A stretch of 64,000 bases of DNA from Microbacterium sp. 1S1 (GCF_008271365.1 NZ_CP043430.1:1798001-1862000); one strand, 5' to 3'. Shown: positions 1-9,127, counted from the stretch's first letter. The notes: generated by a model from the letters alone, not told the origin. Program-made: numbers and translations.

Positions 1-664
1 GCTGCGACAACTGCGCGGGTGTGTGGTTCCCGGCGGAGATCGCCACGACGGCGACTGCGCAGGCCGCGGAATCCCTGGACCGAGTCGGCGTGCCGGTCGA
101 GCCGCGGCGTGCGTGGCCGACGGGCGCCGATCGCCTGGAGGTGCCGGTGCGCGGACGCATCGCCGCAGGAGAGCAGGCCGAGGAAGGGCGTGCTCTCGCC
201 CGGCTGACCGACCTCGGCTGGGGCGGCACGCTCCGCGAGATCTTCGCGTCGGGTGCGGCGGACGCGCCCGTCAGCCCACAGCTGCTGCAGGCCTGTGTCC
301 GCGTGCTCGCCGGGTGGGGGTGGGGGAGCGACCCGTCGCGGTCGTCGCGATGCCGTCGCGCTCCCATCCGCAGCTCGTCGACTCCCTCGCGCGCGGGCTG
401 TCGGAGATCGGGCGGCTGCCCTATCTCGGGGCGCTGGAGTGGCGAGGCGGCGGACCGTCCGGCCAGGCGGGCGGAAACAGCGTCTTCCGGCTCGCGGGCG
501 TGTGGGACCGGTTCGATGCGGCGCACCTCGACGTTCCCGGCGGTCCGCTGCTGCTCGTTGACGATCTCATCGACAGCCGTTGGACCATGACGGTCGCAGC
601 CCGTGCGCTGCGGCAGGCCGGAGCCACCGCGGTGTTGCCCTTCGCCCTCGGCGTGCGCGGCTGA
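1..664 (+). pseudogene. recQ: RecQ-type ATP-dependent DNA helicase, C-terminal part, frameshifted
   Basis: Only the 3' end of this gene lies in the window. The first codons read CDNCAG, the second half of the four-cysteine zinc site of RecQ helicases, followed by a winged-helix-like region. The final hundred residues contain LLLVDDLIDSRWT, a phosphoribosyltransferase-like motif that I know from the extended C-termini of actinobacterial RecQ proteins. RecQ unwinds DNA during recombination and repair. The reading frame breaks at about 312-327: the N-terminal part is in frame 3 and the rest, up to the stop at 662-664, is in frame 2. Adding one G to the run near 322-326 restores a continuous GWGWGERPVAVVAMPSRSH. 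Either a sequencing error or a genuine frameshift mutation would explain this; the error is more likely because the downstream frame is fully conserved in character. Confidence 0.75.
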
Positions 665-694
665 GCGTCGGACCGTCGGGCCTGCGGCGGGCTC

Positions 695-1462
695 TCAGTC
701 CTCCGCCGGGGCCACGGGCGGCGGCCAGGTCGTCGCGCCGAGTTCGCGGGAGATGTTCCGCGCCGTTTCCCGGAGCGCGTTCACGACCGCCTCGGAGGCC
801 GGTGCCTCTGACGTCGGCAGCACGACGGCCACGGCGGCGACGATCGTGTTCGAGGCGTCGGCGATCGGGGCGGCGAGGGACGACTCGCCGAGAACGGCCT
901 CGTCGGCCTCACCCGCCATACCGCGCTCCGCGATGACGGGCAGTTCGAGAGTCAGGCGGGCGACGTCGGTGACGGTATCGCCGGTGAGGCTGCGCAGCGG
1001 CTCGGCCAGCACGCTCCGCTGGAAACCCTGGTCGTACGCGAGGAGGACCTTCCCCATCGCGGAGGCGTGCGCGGGGACCGCCATCCCGGTCTCCAGCATC
1101 TGCGGGCTGTCGTCGGGCCGGAGGTTGTGATGGATGACGAGGACATCCGTGAGGTGGGGGGCGCCCAGGCGCACGGACAGTCCGGTGCGTCGCGCCAGCT
1201 CCTGAGTCCAGCGCATGGCGCGCGCCCGCACGTCCAGGGTGTCGAGGTACACGTTGCTGAGCCGCAGCAGGGTGGGGCCGAGCATGTAGCGCTGTCCGCC
1301 GCGTTCCTTCGCCACGAGACCGTGCGCGCGTAGGGACTTCACCAGGCCGTGCACCGTCGACGGGGGAAGGCTGAGGGCTTCGGAGAGGTCGGTGATGCCG
1401 AGGTGGCGGGCGCCCTGGAGCAGGTCGAGGATCTTCGCCGCGCGGTCGATCGCCTGGATCAT
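695..1462 (-). CDS. IclR-family transcriptional regulator, probably of the dha operon
   Basis: This 255-residue protein has the IclR layout: an N-terminal winged helix-turn-helix (about residues 5-65, including GITDLSEALSLPPSTVHGLV) and a C-terminal effector-binding domain. The start ATG at 1462 is preceded by an excellent ribosome site, AAGGAGG, about seven bases upstream, so longer in-frame starts are rejected. It is transcribed divergently from dhaK, and the intergenic region carries a strong dhaK promoter with a small palindrome on top of it. I infer that it controls glycerol or dihydroxyacetone use. Related IclR regulators such as GylR control glycerol operons. The ligand is unknown. Confidence 0.88.
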   Translation of the reverse strand: MIQAIDRAAKILDLLQGARHLGITDLSEALSLPPSTVHGLVKSLRAHGLVAKERGGQRYMLGPTLLRLSNVYLDTLDVRARAMRWTQELARRTGLSVRLGAPHLTDVLVIHHNLRPDDSPQMLETGMAVPAHASAMGKVLLAYDQGFQRSVLAEPLRSLTGDTVTDVARLTLELPVIAERGMAGEADEAVLGESSLAAPIADASNTIVAAVAVVLPTSEAPASEAVVNALRETARNISRELGATTWPPPVAPAED

Positions 1463-1517
1463 GCGCGTCCTCCTTCCGGTCGTCGTCGAGCCGGGTGGTC
1501 CGGTCGCCGGATCGATC

Positions 1518-1560
1518 TTGACAACCCGGCAGGCCCCGAGCATATTCGACATTGACGAAT
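1518..1560 (+). promoter_or_regulatory. dhaK promoter with a candidate IclR operator
   Basis: A perfect -35 hexamer TTGACA (1518-1523) is followed by a 17-base spacer and a plausible -10 hexamer CATATT (1541-1546). Directly over the -10 and start region lies ATTCG-N7-CGAAT (1544-1560), a perfect inverted repeat where a repressor would block transcription. dhaK starts at 1612. That the divergent IclR protein binds here is inference. Confidence 0.55.
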
Positions 1561-1611
1561 CCTTTTCGGATTTTCGCTCGAGACTCACGCCGCATCAAAG
1601 GAGATCGCAGG

Positions 1612-2604
1612 ATGAAGAAGCTCATCAACGCCCCGGAGGACGTCCTCGTCGAGTCCCTGAAGGGCGTCGCCGCCGCACACCCCGAACTCTCCGTCGACCT
1701 GGAGAACCACGTCATCACCCGGGCGACGCCCAAGGAGCAGGGCAAGGTGGCGGTCGTGTCGGGCGGCGGATCCGGCCATGAGCCGCTGCACGGCGGCTAT
1801 GTCGGCACCGGCATGCTCGACGCGGCCGTCGCCGGCGAGGTCTTCACCTCACCCACCCCCGACCGCGTCCAAGTGGCCACACAGGCGGTCGACCGCGGCG
1901 CCGGCGTGCTGCACATCGTGAAGAACTACACGGGCGACGTGCTGAACTTCGAGATGGCGGCCGAGCTCGCCGCCATGGAGGGGATCGAAGTGGGCACGGT
2001 CGTCGTCGACGACGATGTGGCGGTCCAGGACTCGCTCTACACGGCGGGGCGCCGGGGCGTCGGTCTCACCGTGCTGCTGGAGAAGCTCGTGGGAGCGGCG
2101 GCGGAGGAAGGCCGCGACCTCGCCTCCGTCGTCGACCTCGCCACGCGCATCAACGGCCAGGGACGCTCCATGGGTATGGCGCTGACGAGCTGCACGGTCC
2201 CCGCCGCGGGCAAGCCCACCTTCGACCTCCCGGACGATCAGATGGAGATCGGCATCGGCATCCACGGTGAGCCGGGCCGGCACCGCGAACCCCTCGCCCC
2301 GGCCGCCGAGATCGCCTCGCAGCTCGTCGAGCCGATCCTCGCCGACCTCGACGCCGCGGGCCCCGCGATCGTCATGCTGAACGGGATGGGCGCCACGCCC
2401 CTGATCGAGCTCTACCTCATGTACGGCGAGGTCGCGTCGATCCTGGAGAAGTCCGGCGTGCAGATCGCGCGGAACCTGGTCGGCAACTACATCACCTCGC
2501 TCGACATGGCCGGGTGCTCGGTCACGGTGCTGAAGGCCGATGACGAGCTGCTCCGGCTGTGGGATGCCCCCGTGAACACCCCCGGTCTGCGGTGGGGCGC
2601 GTGA
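1612..2604 (+). CDS. dhaK: PTS-dependent dihydroxyacetone kinase, substrate-binding subunit DhaK
   Basis: DhaK holds dihydroxyacetone as a covalent hemiaminal on a histidine and passes it to DhaL-ADP for phosphorylation to dihydroxyacetone phosphate. The 330-residue length matches the family. The substrate-binding histidine is in GIGIHGEPG and falls at residue 218 when counted from ATG 1612, the same number as in E. coli DhaK. The N-terminal [18 protein letters not shown] motif is also typical. The start is supported by AAAGGAGA seven bases upstream. Its stop overlaps the dhaL start (TGATG at 2602-2606), so the genes are translationally coupled. Confidence 0.97.
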   Translation: MKKLINAPEDVLVESLKGVAAAHPELSVDLENHVITRATPKEQGKVAVVSGGGSGHEPLHGGYVGTGMLDAAVAGEVFTSPTPDRVQVATQAVDRGAGVLHIVKNYTGDVLNFEMAAELAAMEGIEVGTVVVDDDVAVQDSLYTAGRRGVGLTVLLEKLVGAAAEEGRDLASVVDLATRINGQGRSMGMALTSCTVPAAGKPTFDLPDDQMEIGIGIHGEPGRHREPLAPAAEIASQLVEPILADLDAAGPAIVMLNGMGATPLIELYLMYGEVASILEKSGVQIARNLVGNYITSLDMAGCSVTVLKADDELLRLWDAPVNTPGLRWGA

Positions 2605-3245
2605 TGGCGGCCGTCAGCACCGACGTCCTCGTCGATTGGGTCTCCCGGTACCGCGACGCAGTGACGGCGCAGCGGGAGTGGCTCACGGAACTGGACTCCG
2701 CGATCGGTGACGCCGACCACGGTGCGAACATGGCCCGAGGGTTCGCGGCCGTGGGGGAGAAGCTCTCCACCGCGACACCGACGACCGTCGACGAGCTCCT
2801 CAAGAGCGTGGGCATGACGCTCGTGAGCTCGGTCGGCGGCGCGAGCGGGCCCCTCTACGGAACGTTCTTCCTGCGCATGGGCATGTCCGCCGGCGCGGTG
2901 ACGACGCTCGACGGCCCTGCGCTCGCAGCGTCCCTCCGGGCGGGACTCGAGGGCATCGTCGCGCGAGGCAAGCCCGAGGCGGGAGACAAGACGATGTTCG
3001 ACGCGATGGCTCCCGGCGGTCGACGCGTTCGACGCGGCCCTCGCCGGGGAGCGGACCCGGCGGAGGCCGCACGAGCAGCCGCGGACGCGGCTGCGACGGG
3101 ACGGGACGCCACGGTGCCGCTCGTCGCCCGCAAGGGACGGGCCAGCTACCTCGGCGAGCGCAGCGCGGGCCATCTCGACCCAGGGGCGGCGTCCACCGCG
3201 ATCCTCTTCGAGACGCTCGCCGCGGCCCTCGCGGACGCCGGATGA
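2604..3245 (+). CDS. dhaL: Dihydroxyacetone kinase ADP-binding subunit DhaL, with a scrambled internal segment
   Basis: DhaL carries a tightly bound ADP that is rephosphorylated by DhaM and phosphorylates dihydroxyacetone on DhaK. The nucleotide-binding aspartates are visible in SAIGDADHGANMARG, and the ends of the protein (GGASGPLYGT, RKGRASYLGERSAGHLDPGA) are fully typical; 213 residues is the usual size. The start ATG at 2604 overlaps the dhaK stop. Residues around 137-152 read GGRRVRRGPRRGAD, which does not fit the helix expected there. Removing one C at 3012-3014 and adding one at 3056-3058 gives AVDAFDAALAGERTP and then rejoins the same frame. Two compensating single-base errors, or two real mutations, therefore changed about 15 residues. 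Confidence 0.93.
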   Translation: MAAVSTDVLVDWVSRYRDAVTAQREWLTELDSAIGDADHGANMARGFAAVGEKLSTATPTTVDELLKSVGMTLVSSVGGASGPLYGTFFLRMGMSAGAVTTLDGPALAASLRAGLEGIVARGKPEAGDKTMFDAMAPGGRRVRRGPRRGADPAEAARAAADAAATGRDATVPLVARKGRASYLGERSAGHLDPGAASTAILFETLAAALADAG

Positions 3246-5788
3246 TCGGGATCGTCGCCGTCTCCCACAGCGCGCGACTCGGGGAGGCCGCCCTCGAACT
3301 CGCTCTGCAGATGGTGCCGGGTGGCGGCGTGCAGGTCCGCGTGGCGGCAGGGGCGGGGGAGGACGCGGAGGGCACGCCGATCCTCGGCACGGATGCTGTC
3401 GCGGTGGCCGCGGCGATCGATGCTCTCGCCGCGGACGTCGACGGCGTGCTCGTGCTCATGGACCTCGGATCCGCCGTGCTCAGCGCCGAACTGGCCGTGG
3501 AGCTGCGCAGCAGCGACGTGGCCGTGCGACTCGCACCTGCACCGTTCGTCGAGGGTCTGCTCGCGGCGGTCGTGGCCGCTGCGGCGGGAGCCGACCTCGA
3601 CACGGTCGCCGCGGAAGCGACGTCGGCTCTTGCAGCGAAAGCCGGACAACTTCCCCCGCCCCACGCGCAGGTCGCCACGGGAGCATCGGCGCCGGTGTCC
3701 GCGGGGGACGCCCCCTCGGTCGCGCCGGACGGGGCCGAGGAGACCGTGTCCCGTCGCGTGCGGGTGCGCAACCCTCTCGGCATCCATGCCCGCCCCGCCG
3801 CGCTGATCGCGGAGTCGGCGGCGGGAGCGGATGTGCGTCTGCGGCGCCTGCCGGACGGGCCGGAAGCCGCGGCCGGAAGCCTCACCCGGCTGCTCGCGCT
3901 CGGGGCGCGCCAGGGGGTCGAGATCGAACTCACCGGTCGGGGCGTCGATGCGGAGGCCGCGATCGGTCGCCTGGCCGCGCTGTTCCACGGTGGCTTCGGG
4001 GAGGGCGTCGCGGCGGGCGAGGACACCGTCGAGAGCGCCACCGGGCCGGTGCCGGCGTCAGCGTCCCCTGTCGCCGCTGACGAAGCGGCCGGAGCGGCAC
4101 CCGAGCCGACTCCCGCGGTCGTCCCGGGGGCGGTGCTGCAGGGGCGCGGCGTGAGTCCAGGGCGGGTCGCGGCGACGGCCGTGTCGCTCGCGCCCGCACT
4201 CCCGGAACCCGACGCCGAGACCGTCGTTCCCCCGGACGGGCGAGAGGCCGAGGCCTCCACGATCGAGTGGGCGGCGGTCGCCGTCGCCGATCAGTTGCGA
4301 TCGCGTGCCGAACGGACGCACGGAGAGGCGAGGGCGATCCTGGACGCGTCCCGGCTCCTGGCCTCCGACCCGGAGCTCGTCGCCGAGGCCACCGCGCTCG
4401 TGCGCTCGCAGGGTCGCACGGCGGCGCGGGCGGTCTGGGAGACGTCCGCCACGCACGAGGCGGCGCTCGCAGCTCTCGGCGGGCGGATGGCGGAACGCGC
4501 CGCCGACATCCGTGACGTCCGCGACCGGATGATCGCCGAGATCCTCCGGGTGGACCTGCCGGGGATCCCCGAGCGCGACGAGCCGTTCGTGCTCGTCGCG
4601 GTCGACCTGGCTCCCGCCGACACGGTGGCGCTGGAAGGCGGAACCTGCGTCGCCCTGGTGACGGAGCACGGCGGGCCGACCTCGCACACCGCGATCATCG
4701 CGCGCTCGCTGGGGCTTCCCGCCGTCGTCGGCGTGGCCGGAGCCACCGGCATCCCGGAGGGGGCCGTGCTCCTCGTCGACGGTGACCACGGCACGATCCA
4801 CGTCGACCCGGACGAGACCGAGATCGCCGAGGCGAGGGCCGCGGCCGCCGTCATCACCTTCGACGGGCGCGGGCGGCTCGCCGACGGGACGCGGGTGCCG
4901 CTCCTGGCCAACGTCGGAGGGCCCTCCGACGCCGAGAGCGCCGCCGCGGCGCACGCCGAGGGAATCGGGCTCTTCCGCACCGAGTTCTGCTTCCTCGACC
5001 GCGCGGAAGCGCCGGGCATCGACGAGCAGGTCGACGCGTACCGCGGGGTGCTCCGCGCGTTCCCCGGGCGGAAGGTGGTCGTCCGCACGCTGGACGCGGG
5101 GAGCGACAAGCCCCTGCCGTTCGCGAACGACGCGCACGAGGACAACCCGGCGCTCGGTGTCCGCGGCCTGCGACTCTCCCGTCGCCGGCCCGCACTGCTC
5201 GACGACCAGCTCCGCGCGCTCGCCAGGGCCGCCGATGCGGAGTCCGCCGACGTGGAGGTCATGGCGCCGATGGTCGCCACCGTCGACGAGGCCGCGGATT
5301 TCGCCGTGAGATGCCGTGCCGCGGGGCTCGACAGAGCGGGGGTCATGATCGAGACTCCGGCAGCGGCGCTCCTGGCGGCCGAGCTGTTCGAGGTCGTGGA
5401 CTTCGTGAGCCTCGGAACCAACGATCTCGCGCAGTACACGCTGGCCGCCGACCGGCTGTCGAGTGCTCTCGCCGACCTCAACGACGCCTGGCAGCCGGCG
5501 GTCCTGAGACTGATCGGGGCGGTCGGCGCAGCGGGCAGGGCGGCGGGCAAGCCCGTCGGGATCTGCGGGGAGGCGGCCGGTGACCCCGCGCTGGCTCCGG
5601 TGCTCGTCGGACTCGGGGCGACCTCGTTGTCGATGACTCCGCGCGCTTTGGGGCGGGTCGCGGCCGCTCTCGACGCCGTGGAATCCGACGTCTGTCAGCG
5701 CGCTGCCGAGGCGGCAAGCGGTGCGGCGACCGCGGCGGAGGCACGGCGCAGTGCGGCTCTCGTGCTCGACGACGGAGCCGCGCGCTGA
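3242..5788 (+). CDS. dhaM: DhaM-HPr-Enzyme I fusion phosphotransferase
   Basis: This 848-residue protein relays phosphate from phosphoenolpyruvate to DhaL-ADP. Three modules are readable. Residues 1-130 are the EIIA-mannose-like DhaM domain with its active histidine at residue 9 (AVSHSARLGEA). Residues about 165-255 are an HPr domain with NPLGIHARPAA, active histidine 182. Residues about 300-830 form a PTS Enzyme I-like part with the swivelling histidine 482 in GGPTSHTAIIAR and a PEP-binding barrel (NDLAQYTLAADR, GICGEAAGD). The start overlaps the dhaL stop as ATGA at 3242-3245. Because it carries its own HPr and Enzyme I domains, the kinase may work without the general PTS proteins; that independence is inferred. 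Confidence 0.95.
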   Translation: MIGIVAVSHSARLGEAALELALQMVPGGGVQVRVAAGAGEDAEGTPILGTDAVAVAAAIDALAADVDGVLVLMDLGSAVLSAELAVELRSSDVAVRLAPAPFVEGLLAAVVAAAAGADLDTVAAEATSALAAKAGQLPPPHAQVATGASAPVSAGDAPSVAPDGAEETVSRRVRVRNPLGIHARPAALIAESAAGADVRLRRLPDGPEAAAGSLTRLLALGARQGVEIELTGRGVDAEAAIGRLAALFHGGFGEGVAAGEDTVESATGPVPASASPVAADEAAGAAPEPTPAVVPGAVLQGRGVSPGRVAATAVSLAPALPEPDAETVVPPDGREAEASTIEWAAVAVADQLRSRAERTHGEARAILDASRLLASDPELVAEATALVRSQGRTAARAVWETSATHEAALAALGGRMAERAADIRDVRDRMIAEILRVDLPGIPERDEPFVLVAVDLAPADTVALEGGTCVALVTEHGGPTSHTAIIARSLGLPAVVGVAGATGIPEGAVLLVDGDHGTIHVDPDETEIAEARAAAAVITFDGRGRLADGTRVPLLANVGGPSDAESAAAAHAEGIGLFRTEFCFLDRAEAPGIDEQVDAYRGVLRAFPGRKVVVRTLDAGSDKPLPFANDAHEDNPALGVRGLRLSRRRPALLDDQLRALARAADAESADVEVMAPMVATVDEAADFAVRCRAAGLDRAGVMIETPAAALLAAELFEVVDFVSLGTNDLAQYTLAADRLSSALADLNDAWQPAVLRLIGAVGAAGRAAGKPVGICGEAAGDPALAPVLVGLGATSLSMTPRALGRVAAALDAVESDVCQRAAEAASGAATAAEARRSAALVLDDGAAR

Positions 5789-5805
5789 GCCGGGGAGGCA
5801 CCGCA

Positions 5806-5823
5806 CATGCCGTCAGCGGCATG
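5806..5823. terminator. Hairpin after the dha operon
   Basis: CATGCCG-TCAG-CGGCATG is a perfect seven-base-pair stem with a four-base loop, 18 bases after the dhaM stop. It has no U-tract, which is common for actinobacterial terminators, so a termination role is plausible but unproven. Confidence 0.4.
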
Positions 5824-5940
5824 GGTTCGGTCTCGTTCAGGTATCGACGTCGGCGGCGGCCGGTCCGCCGCTGCAGCTGACCGCTACTCTTCCGCTTGGG
5901 GGGCGCCTCGTTCGGGGCGCACACGACCACGGGAGGGTGC

Positions 5941-7242
5941 ATGTCGGCGACGGTGCGGGACAGAAGAGGGATGCGAGGAGCGGGACTCCTCGCCGCGGTG
6001 ATGGCGGGAGTGCTGGTTGTGCTCCCGGGATGCGCGGCGACGCCGGAGGCGACACCGACGGCCACCGCGACTCCGGCACCCGAGACGCCGACGCCGGAGC
6101 CCTACGCCGGGCCCCTCACCTTCGTCGGCGACGAACTCGACGCGTTCGCGCTCACCCCCGCCGAGGTCGCTGACCTTCTTCCCTCCGCGCCTCCGGCGAC
6201 GGAGGTCGAGGATACGCTGCTGCAGTACTCCGACGGCGGCGGACCGGAGTTCACCCCGGCGGTCTGCGTGCTGCTGATCATGGAAGCCTCGATGGGCAGC
6301 ATCGGCGCACGGACGGTGCCGTGGCTGGACGAGGACGACACGAGCGCGAGCGGGAAGCAGGAGATCCTGCAGTTCCCGTCTGAGGATATCGCCGCTGCAC
6401 GCATGGACGAACTCCTCGCCACGGTCGAGCAGTGCGTGCAGTTCGACGCGCAGGGTGCGGGGACCTTCGACGCCGTCGCCGCGCCGGAGGCGGACGGCGT
6501 CCGGGCGTTCGCCGGAACCCTGGAGATGGGCTCGGGGCAGAGCGTCTGGCGCGCGCACCACGGCTTTGCCGCGGTCGGGAATGTCATCGTGCACCTGTGG
6601 CAGCCGGCCAGGGACGGGTCGGAGTTCGATGCCGAGCGGGCCGCGCTGCTCCTGAGCGATCGCGCGCGGGAAGCGAAGATCGCGTTCGTGGAGAAGCTGA
6701 CCGCCACCCCGCCCGCGACGCCGACGCCGGAGACTGCAGACCCCGCCGCCCCGTGGAACGAATGGGAGATGACCGCGACGGGCGTCGGTCCGCTCCGACT
6801 GGGCATGACCCGCGAGGAGGCTCTGGCGGCGATCCCTGGGGCGACCGGACAGGCTGCCGGCGGCATGGACACCCTGGTGCGCCTCACGAGCGGGGACGAC
6901 GCGAGCACGCTCCTGCTGCAGTTCACGGACGATGGCGCGACGCTCGCAGCGGTCACCGCCGGGATCGCGAACGTGCAGGGTGACGTCGAGCCCGACGGTG
7001 GCGTCCTCCCCGCGACGGGCGGTGTCCGCATCGGTGCACCGGTGACGGAGGCGACTGCCGCCTTCCCGGAGGGCACGTTCATTCGCATCGTCTCGTCGGG
7101 GGAGTACTTCTACCAGTCGGCGACGCGCGACGGGGGCGTCATCCGCTTCCGCGGCGATCGTGATGCGGCGGACCCCGCGGCCGTCATCACCGGGGTCACC
7201 GTGGAGGATGCGACCCTCTGGCCGCCGCTCGCGATCGAGTGA
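5941..7242 (+). CDS. Secreted lipoprotein of unknown function
   Basis: The N-terminus has an arginine-rich stretch, a hydrophobic helix and a lipobox ending LPGC (cysteine about residue 28), followed by a Thr/Pro-rich linker (TPTATATPAPETPTPEP). This predicts a lipid-anchored protein on the outer face of the membrane. The 433-residue protein has two parts. The first, up to about residue 250, carries two cysteines and loosely resembles the sensor-type extracellular domains of actinobacterial PknH-like proteins. A second TP-rich linker leads to a C-terminal domain starting near WEMTATGVGPLRLGMTREEAL, a pattern seen in many secreted actinobacterial repeats. The start was placed at 5941 because GGGAGG lies just upstream; an in-frame upstream start at 5896 is possible. 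No enzymatic motif is recognised. Confidence 0.8.
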   Translation: MSATVRDRRGMRGAGLLAAVMAGVLVVLPGCAATPEATPTATATPAPETPTPEPYAGPLTFVGDELDAFALTPAEVADLLPSAPPATEVEDTLLQYSDGGGPEFTPAVCVLLIMEASMGSIGARTVPWLDEDDTSASGKQEILQFPSEDIAAARMDELLATVEQCVQFDAQGAGTFDAVAAPEADGVRAFAGTLEMGSGQSVWRAHHGFAAVGNVIVHLWQPARDGSEFDAERAALLLSDRAREAKIAFVEKLTATPPATPTPETADPAAPWNEWEMTATGVGPLRLGMTREEALAAIPGATGQAAGGMDTLVRLTSGDDASTLLLQFTDDGATLAAVTAGIANVQGDVEPDGGVLPATGGVRIGAPVTEATAAFPEGTFIRIVSSGEYFYQSATRDGGVIRFRGDRDAADPAAVITGVTVEDATLWPPLAIE

Positions 7243-7268
7243 GTCGCCCGTCGTCCCGCCACCTTGCG

Positions 7269-7291
7269 TTACTGACCGATCGTTCAGTTAC
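7269..7291. promoter_or_regulatory. TetR-type operator upstream of paaI (site 1 of 3)
   Basis: The core ACTGACCGATCGTTCAGT (7271-7288) matches its own reverse complement at 16 of 18 positions and is extended by TT on the left and TAC on the right. Closely similar palindromes occur at 14847-14870 and 16285-16306, before the other phenylacetate units. The TetR regulator gene at 9191 is the natural candidate for binding; this is inference. Confidence 0.65.
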
Positions 7292-7344
7292 TATGGGCGG
7301 ACGGGACGAGGTGGTCCCGTCCCTGCGCGACGAGGAGGTCGGCG

Positions 7345-7773
7345 ATGACGGACACGACGATGGGCACGGCCGACGCCATGAGGCCGAACCGGGCCATGAT
7401 GGCGCGCGACCAGGCATCGGCGATGCTCGGACTCGTTGTGGAGCGTGACGACCCCGGGCATGCGGTCGTGTCGATGCGCGTCCGTGAGGACATGACCAAC
7501 GGCTTCCGCATCACGCACGGCGGCCTCGTGTTCGCGCTCGCCGACACGGCCTTCGCCATCGCCTGCAACGAAGACGACCGGGTGACCGTGGCCGCCGGCG
7601 CCGACATCTCGTTCCTCAAGTCCACCGTCGCGGGGCAGACCCTCACGGCGACCGCCGTTCGCCGCACCCGCAGCGGTCGCTCGGGCCTGTACGACGTGAC
7701 GGTCGTAGACGACCAGGGCGACACCGTCGCCGAGTTCCGCGGGCGTTCCCGCATCACCTCCCGCACCTTCTGA
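7345..7773 (+). CDS. paaI: Hydroxyphenylacetyl-CoA thioesterase PaaI
   Basis: PaaI is a hot-dog-fold acyl-CoA thioesterase that rescues CoA from dead-end intermediates of the phenylacetate pathway. The 142-residue size is right. The signature ITHGGLVFALADTAFAI (about residues 56-72) contains the HGG turn and the conserved catalytic aspartate (residue 67). The start ATG at 7345 follows GAGGAGG. It is the first gene of the paaI-paaK-TetR unit, with paaK beginning 28 bases after its stop, and a palindromic operator lies 54 bases before its start. Confidence 0.93.
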   Translation: MTDTTMGTADAMRPNRAMMARDQASAMLGLVVERDDPGHAVVSMRVREDMTNGFRITHGGLVFALADTAFAIACNEDDRVTVAAGADISFLKSTVAGQTLTATAVRRTRSGRSGLYDVTVVDDQGDTVAEFRGRSRITSRTF

Positions 7774-7801
7774 CCCCCACCACCCGCCCCGAGGAGTCCC
7801 C

Positions 7802-9127
7802 GTGTCGACGATGACCGCCCCCGCCTCCGCCCTCCGCCCGCCGACGGCCGACGAACTCGACCCCGAGGAGCGGATGAGCCGTGCCGAGATCGAGCGGCTC
7901 CAGCTCGAACGCCTCCGCTGGACCGTGGAGCACGCCTATCGGAACGTCCCTCTCTACACACGCAAGTTCGATGAGGCCGGGGTCCACCCGGACGACATCC
8001 GCACGCTCGACGACGTGCACCGGCTGCCGTTCACCACCAAGGACGACCTCCGCGAGACGTACCCGTTCGGGATGTTCGCGGTGCCGATGGCGGACGTCGC
8101 CCGCATTCACGCGTCCAGCGGCACGACCGGTCGCCCCACCGTCGTCGGGTACACGCGCGGCGACCTCGACCGCTGGGGCACTCTCGTCGCGCGCTCGCTC
8201 CGAGCGAGCGGCATCCGCCGCGGCATGAAGGTGCACAATGCCTACGGTTACGGCCTGTTCACGGGCGGCCTGGGTGCCCATGCCGGGATCGAGGCGCTGG
8301 GGGCGACCGTGATCCCCATGTCGGGCGGGCAGACCGCGCGGCAGGTGCAGCTCATCCGCGACTTCGAGCCGGACGCGATCCTGTGCACGCCGAGCTATCT
8401 GCTGACCATCGCGGACGCGATGGCGGCACAGGGCATCGACCCGCGGTCGACCTCGCTCAAGGTCGCGGTGCTGGGGGCGGAGCCGTGGACCAACGAGATG
8501 CGGCACGAGCTGGAACAGCGGCTCGCCCTCGACGCCCTCGACATCTTCGGGCTCAGCGAGGTCATGGGGCCGGGTGTCGGCAACGAGTGCCTGGAGACCA
8601 AGGACGGTCCGCATGTGTGGGAGGACCACTTCCTGCCGGAGGTCATCGACGGCGACACCCTGCAGGCGCTCCCGGATGGCGAGCGGGGGGAGCTCGTCTT
8701 CACCTCGCTCACCAAAGAGGCCTTCCCCGTCATCCGGTATCGCACGCGGGACATCACGCGTCTGCTCCCTGGCACCGCGCGTCCCGGGATGCGGCGGATG
8801 GAGAAGGTGACCGGCCGCAACGACGACATGATCATCCTGCGCGGCGTCAACCTCTTCCCGACGCAGATCGAGGAGCTGGTCCTCGGCATCGAGCAGCTCA
8901 CGCCGCACTTCATCCTGGAGCTGACGAAGGAGGGCCGGATGGACGCGCTGACCGTGCGCATCGAGCGCCACCCCGACCTCTCCGTGGAGACCTGCGAGGC
9001 GGCGGCCCAGGTGCTGGTGCAGCGGATCAAGGTGTTCATCGGCTCGTCGGTCGCCGTGCGGCTGGAGGAACCGGGCACCTTGCCGCGCAGCGAGGGTAAG
9101 TACAAGCGCGTCTACGACCTCCGCTGA
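7802..9127 (+). CDS. paaK: Phenylacetate-CoA ligase PaaK
   Basis: PaaK activates phenylacetate to phenylacetyl-CoA with ATP, the entry step of the pathway. The 441-residue protein shows the adenylate-forming P-loop SSGTTGRPTVVGY at residues 105-117, the acyl-binding AYGYGLFTGGLG segment and the C-terminal hinge GRNDDMIILRGVNLFP typical of PaaK. GTG at 7802 is taken as start because GAGGAG ends five bases upstream; ATG at 7811 is an alternative that would shorten the protein by three residues. It is co-transcribed with paaI and probably with the TetR gene downstream. Confidence 0.96.
   Translation: MSTMTAPASALRPPTADELDPEERMSRAEIERLQLERLRWTVEHAYRNVPLYTRKFDEAGVHPDDIRTLDDVHRLPFTTKDDLRETYPFGMFAVPMADVARIHASSGTTGRPTVVGYTRGDLDRWGTLVARSLRASGIRRGMKVHNAYGYGLFTGGLGAHAGIEALGATVIPMSGGQTARQVQLIRDFEPDAILCTPSYLLTIADAMAAQGIDPRSTSLKVAVLGAEPWTNEMRHELEQRLALDALDIFGLSEVMGPGVGNECLETKDGPHVWEDHFLPEVIDGDTLQALPDGERGELVFTSLTKEAFPVIRYRTRDITRLLPGTARPGMRRMEKVTGRNDDMIILRGVNLFPTQIEELVLGIEQLTPHFILELTKEGRMDALTVRIERHPDLSVETCEAAAQVLVQRIKVFIGSSVAVRLEEPGTLPRSEGKYKRVYDLR

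Noticed and set aside
4058..5806. Long minus-strand open frame opposite dhaM (582 codons)
   Set aside because: High GC content leaves the antisense frames open; the product is Arg/His/Gly-rich with no domain, and the plus strand has a full DhaM-HPr-EI protein.
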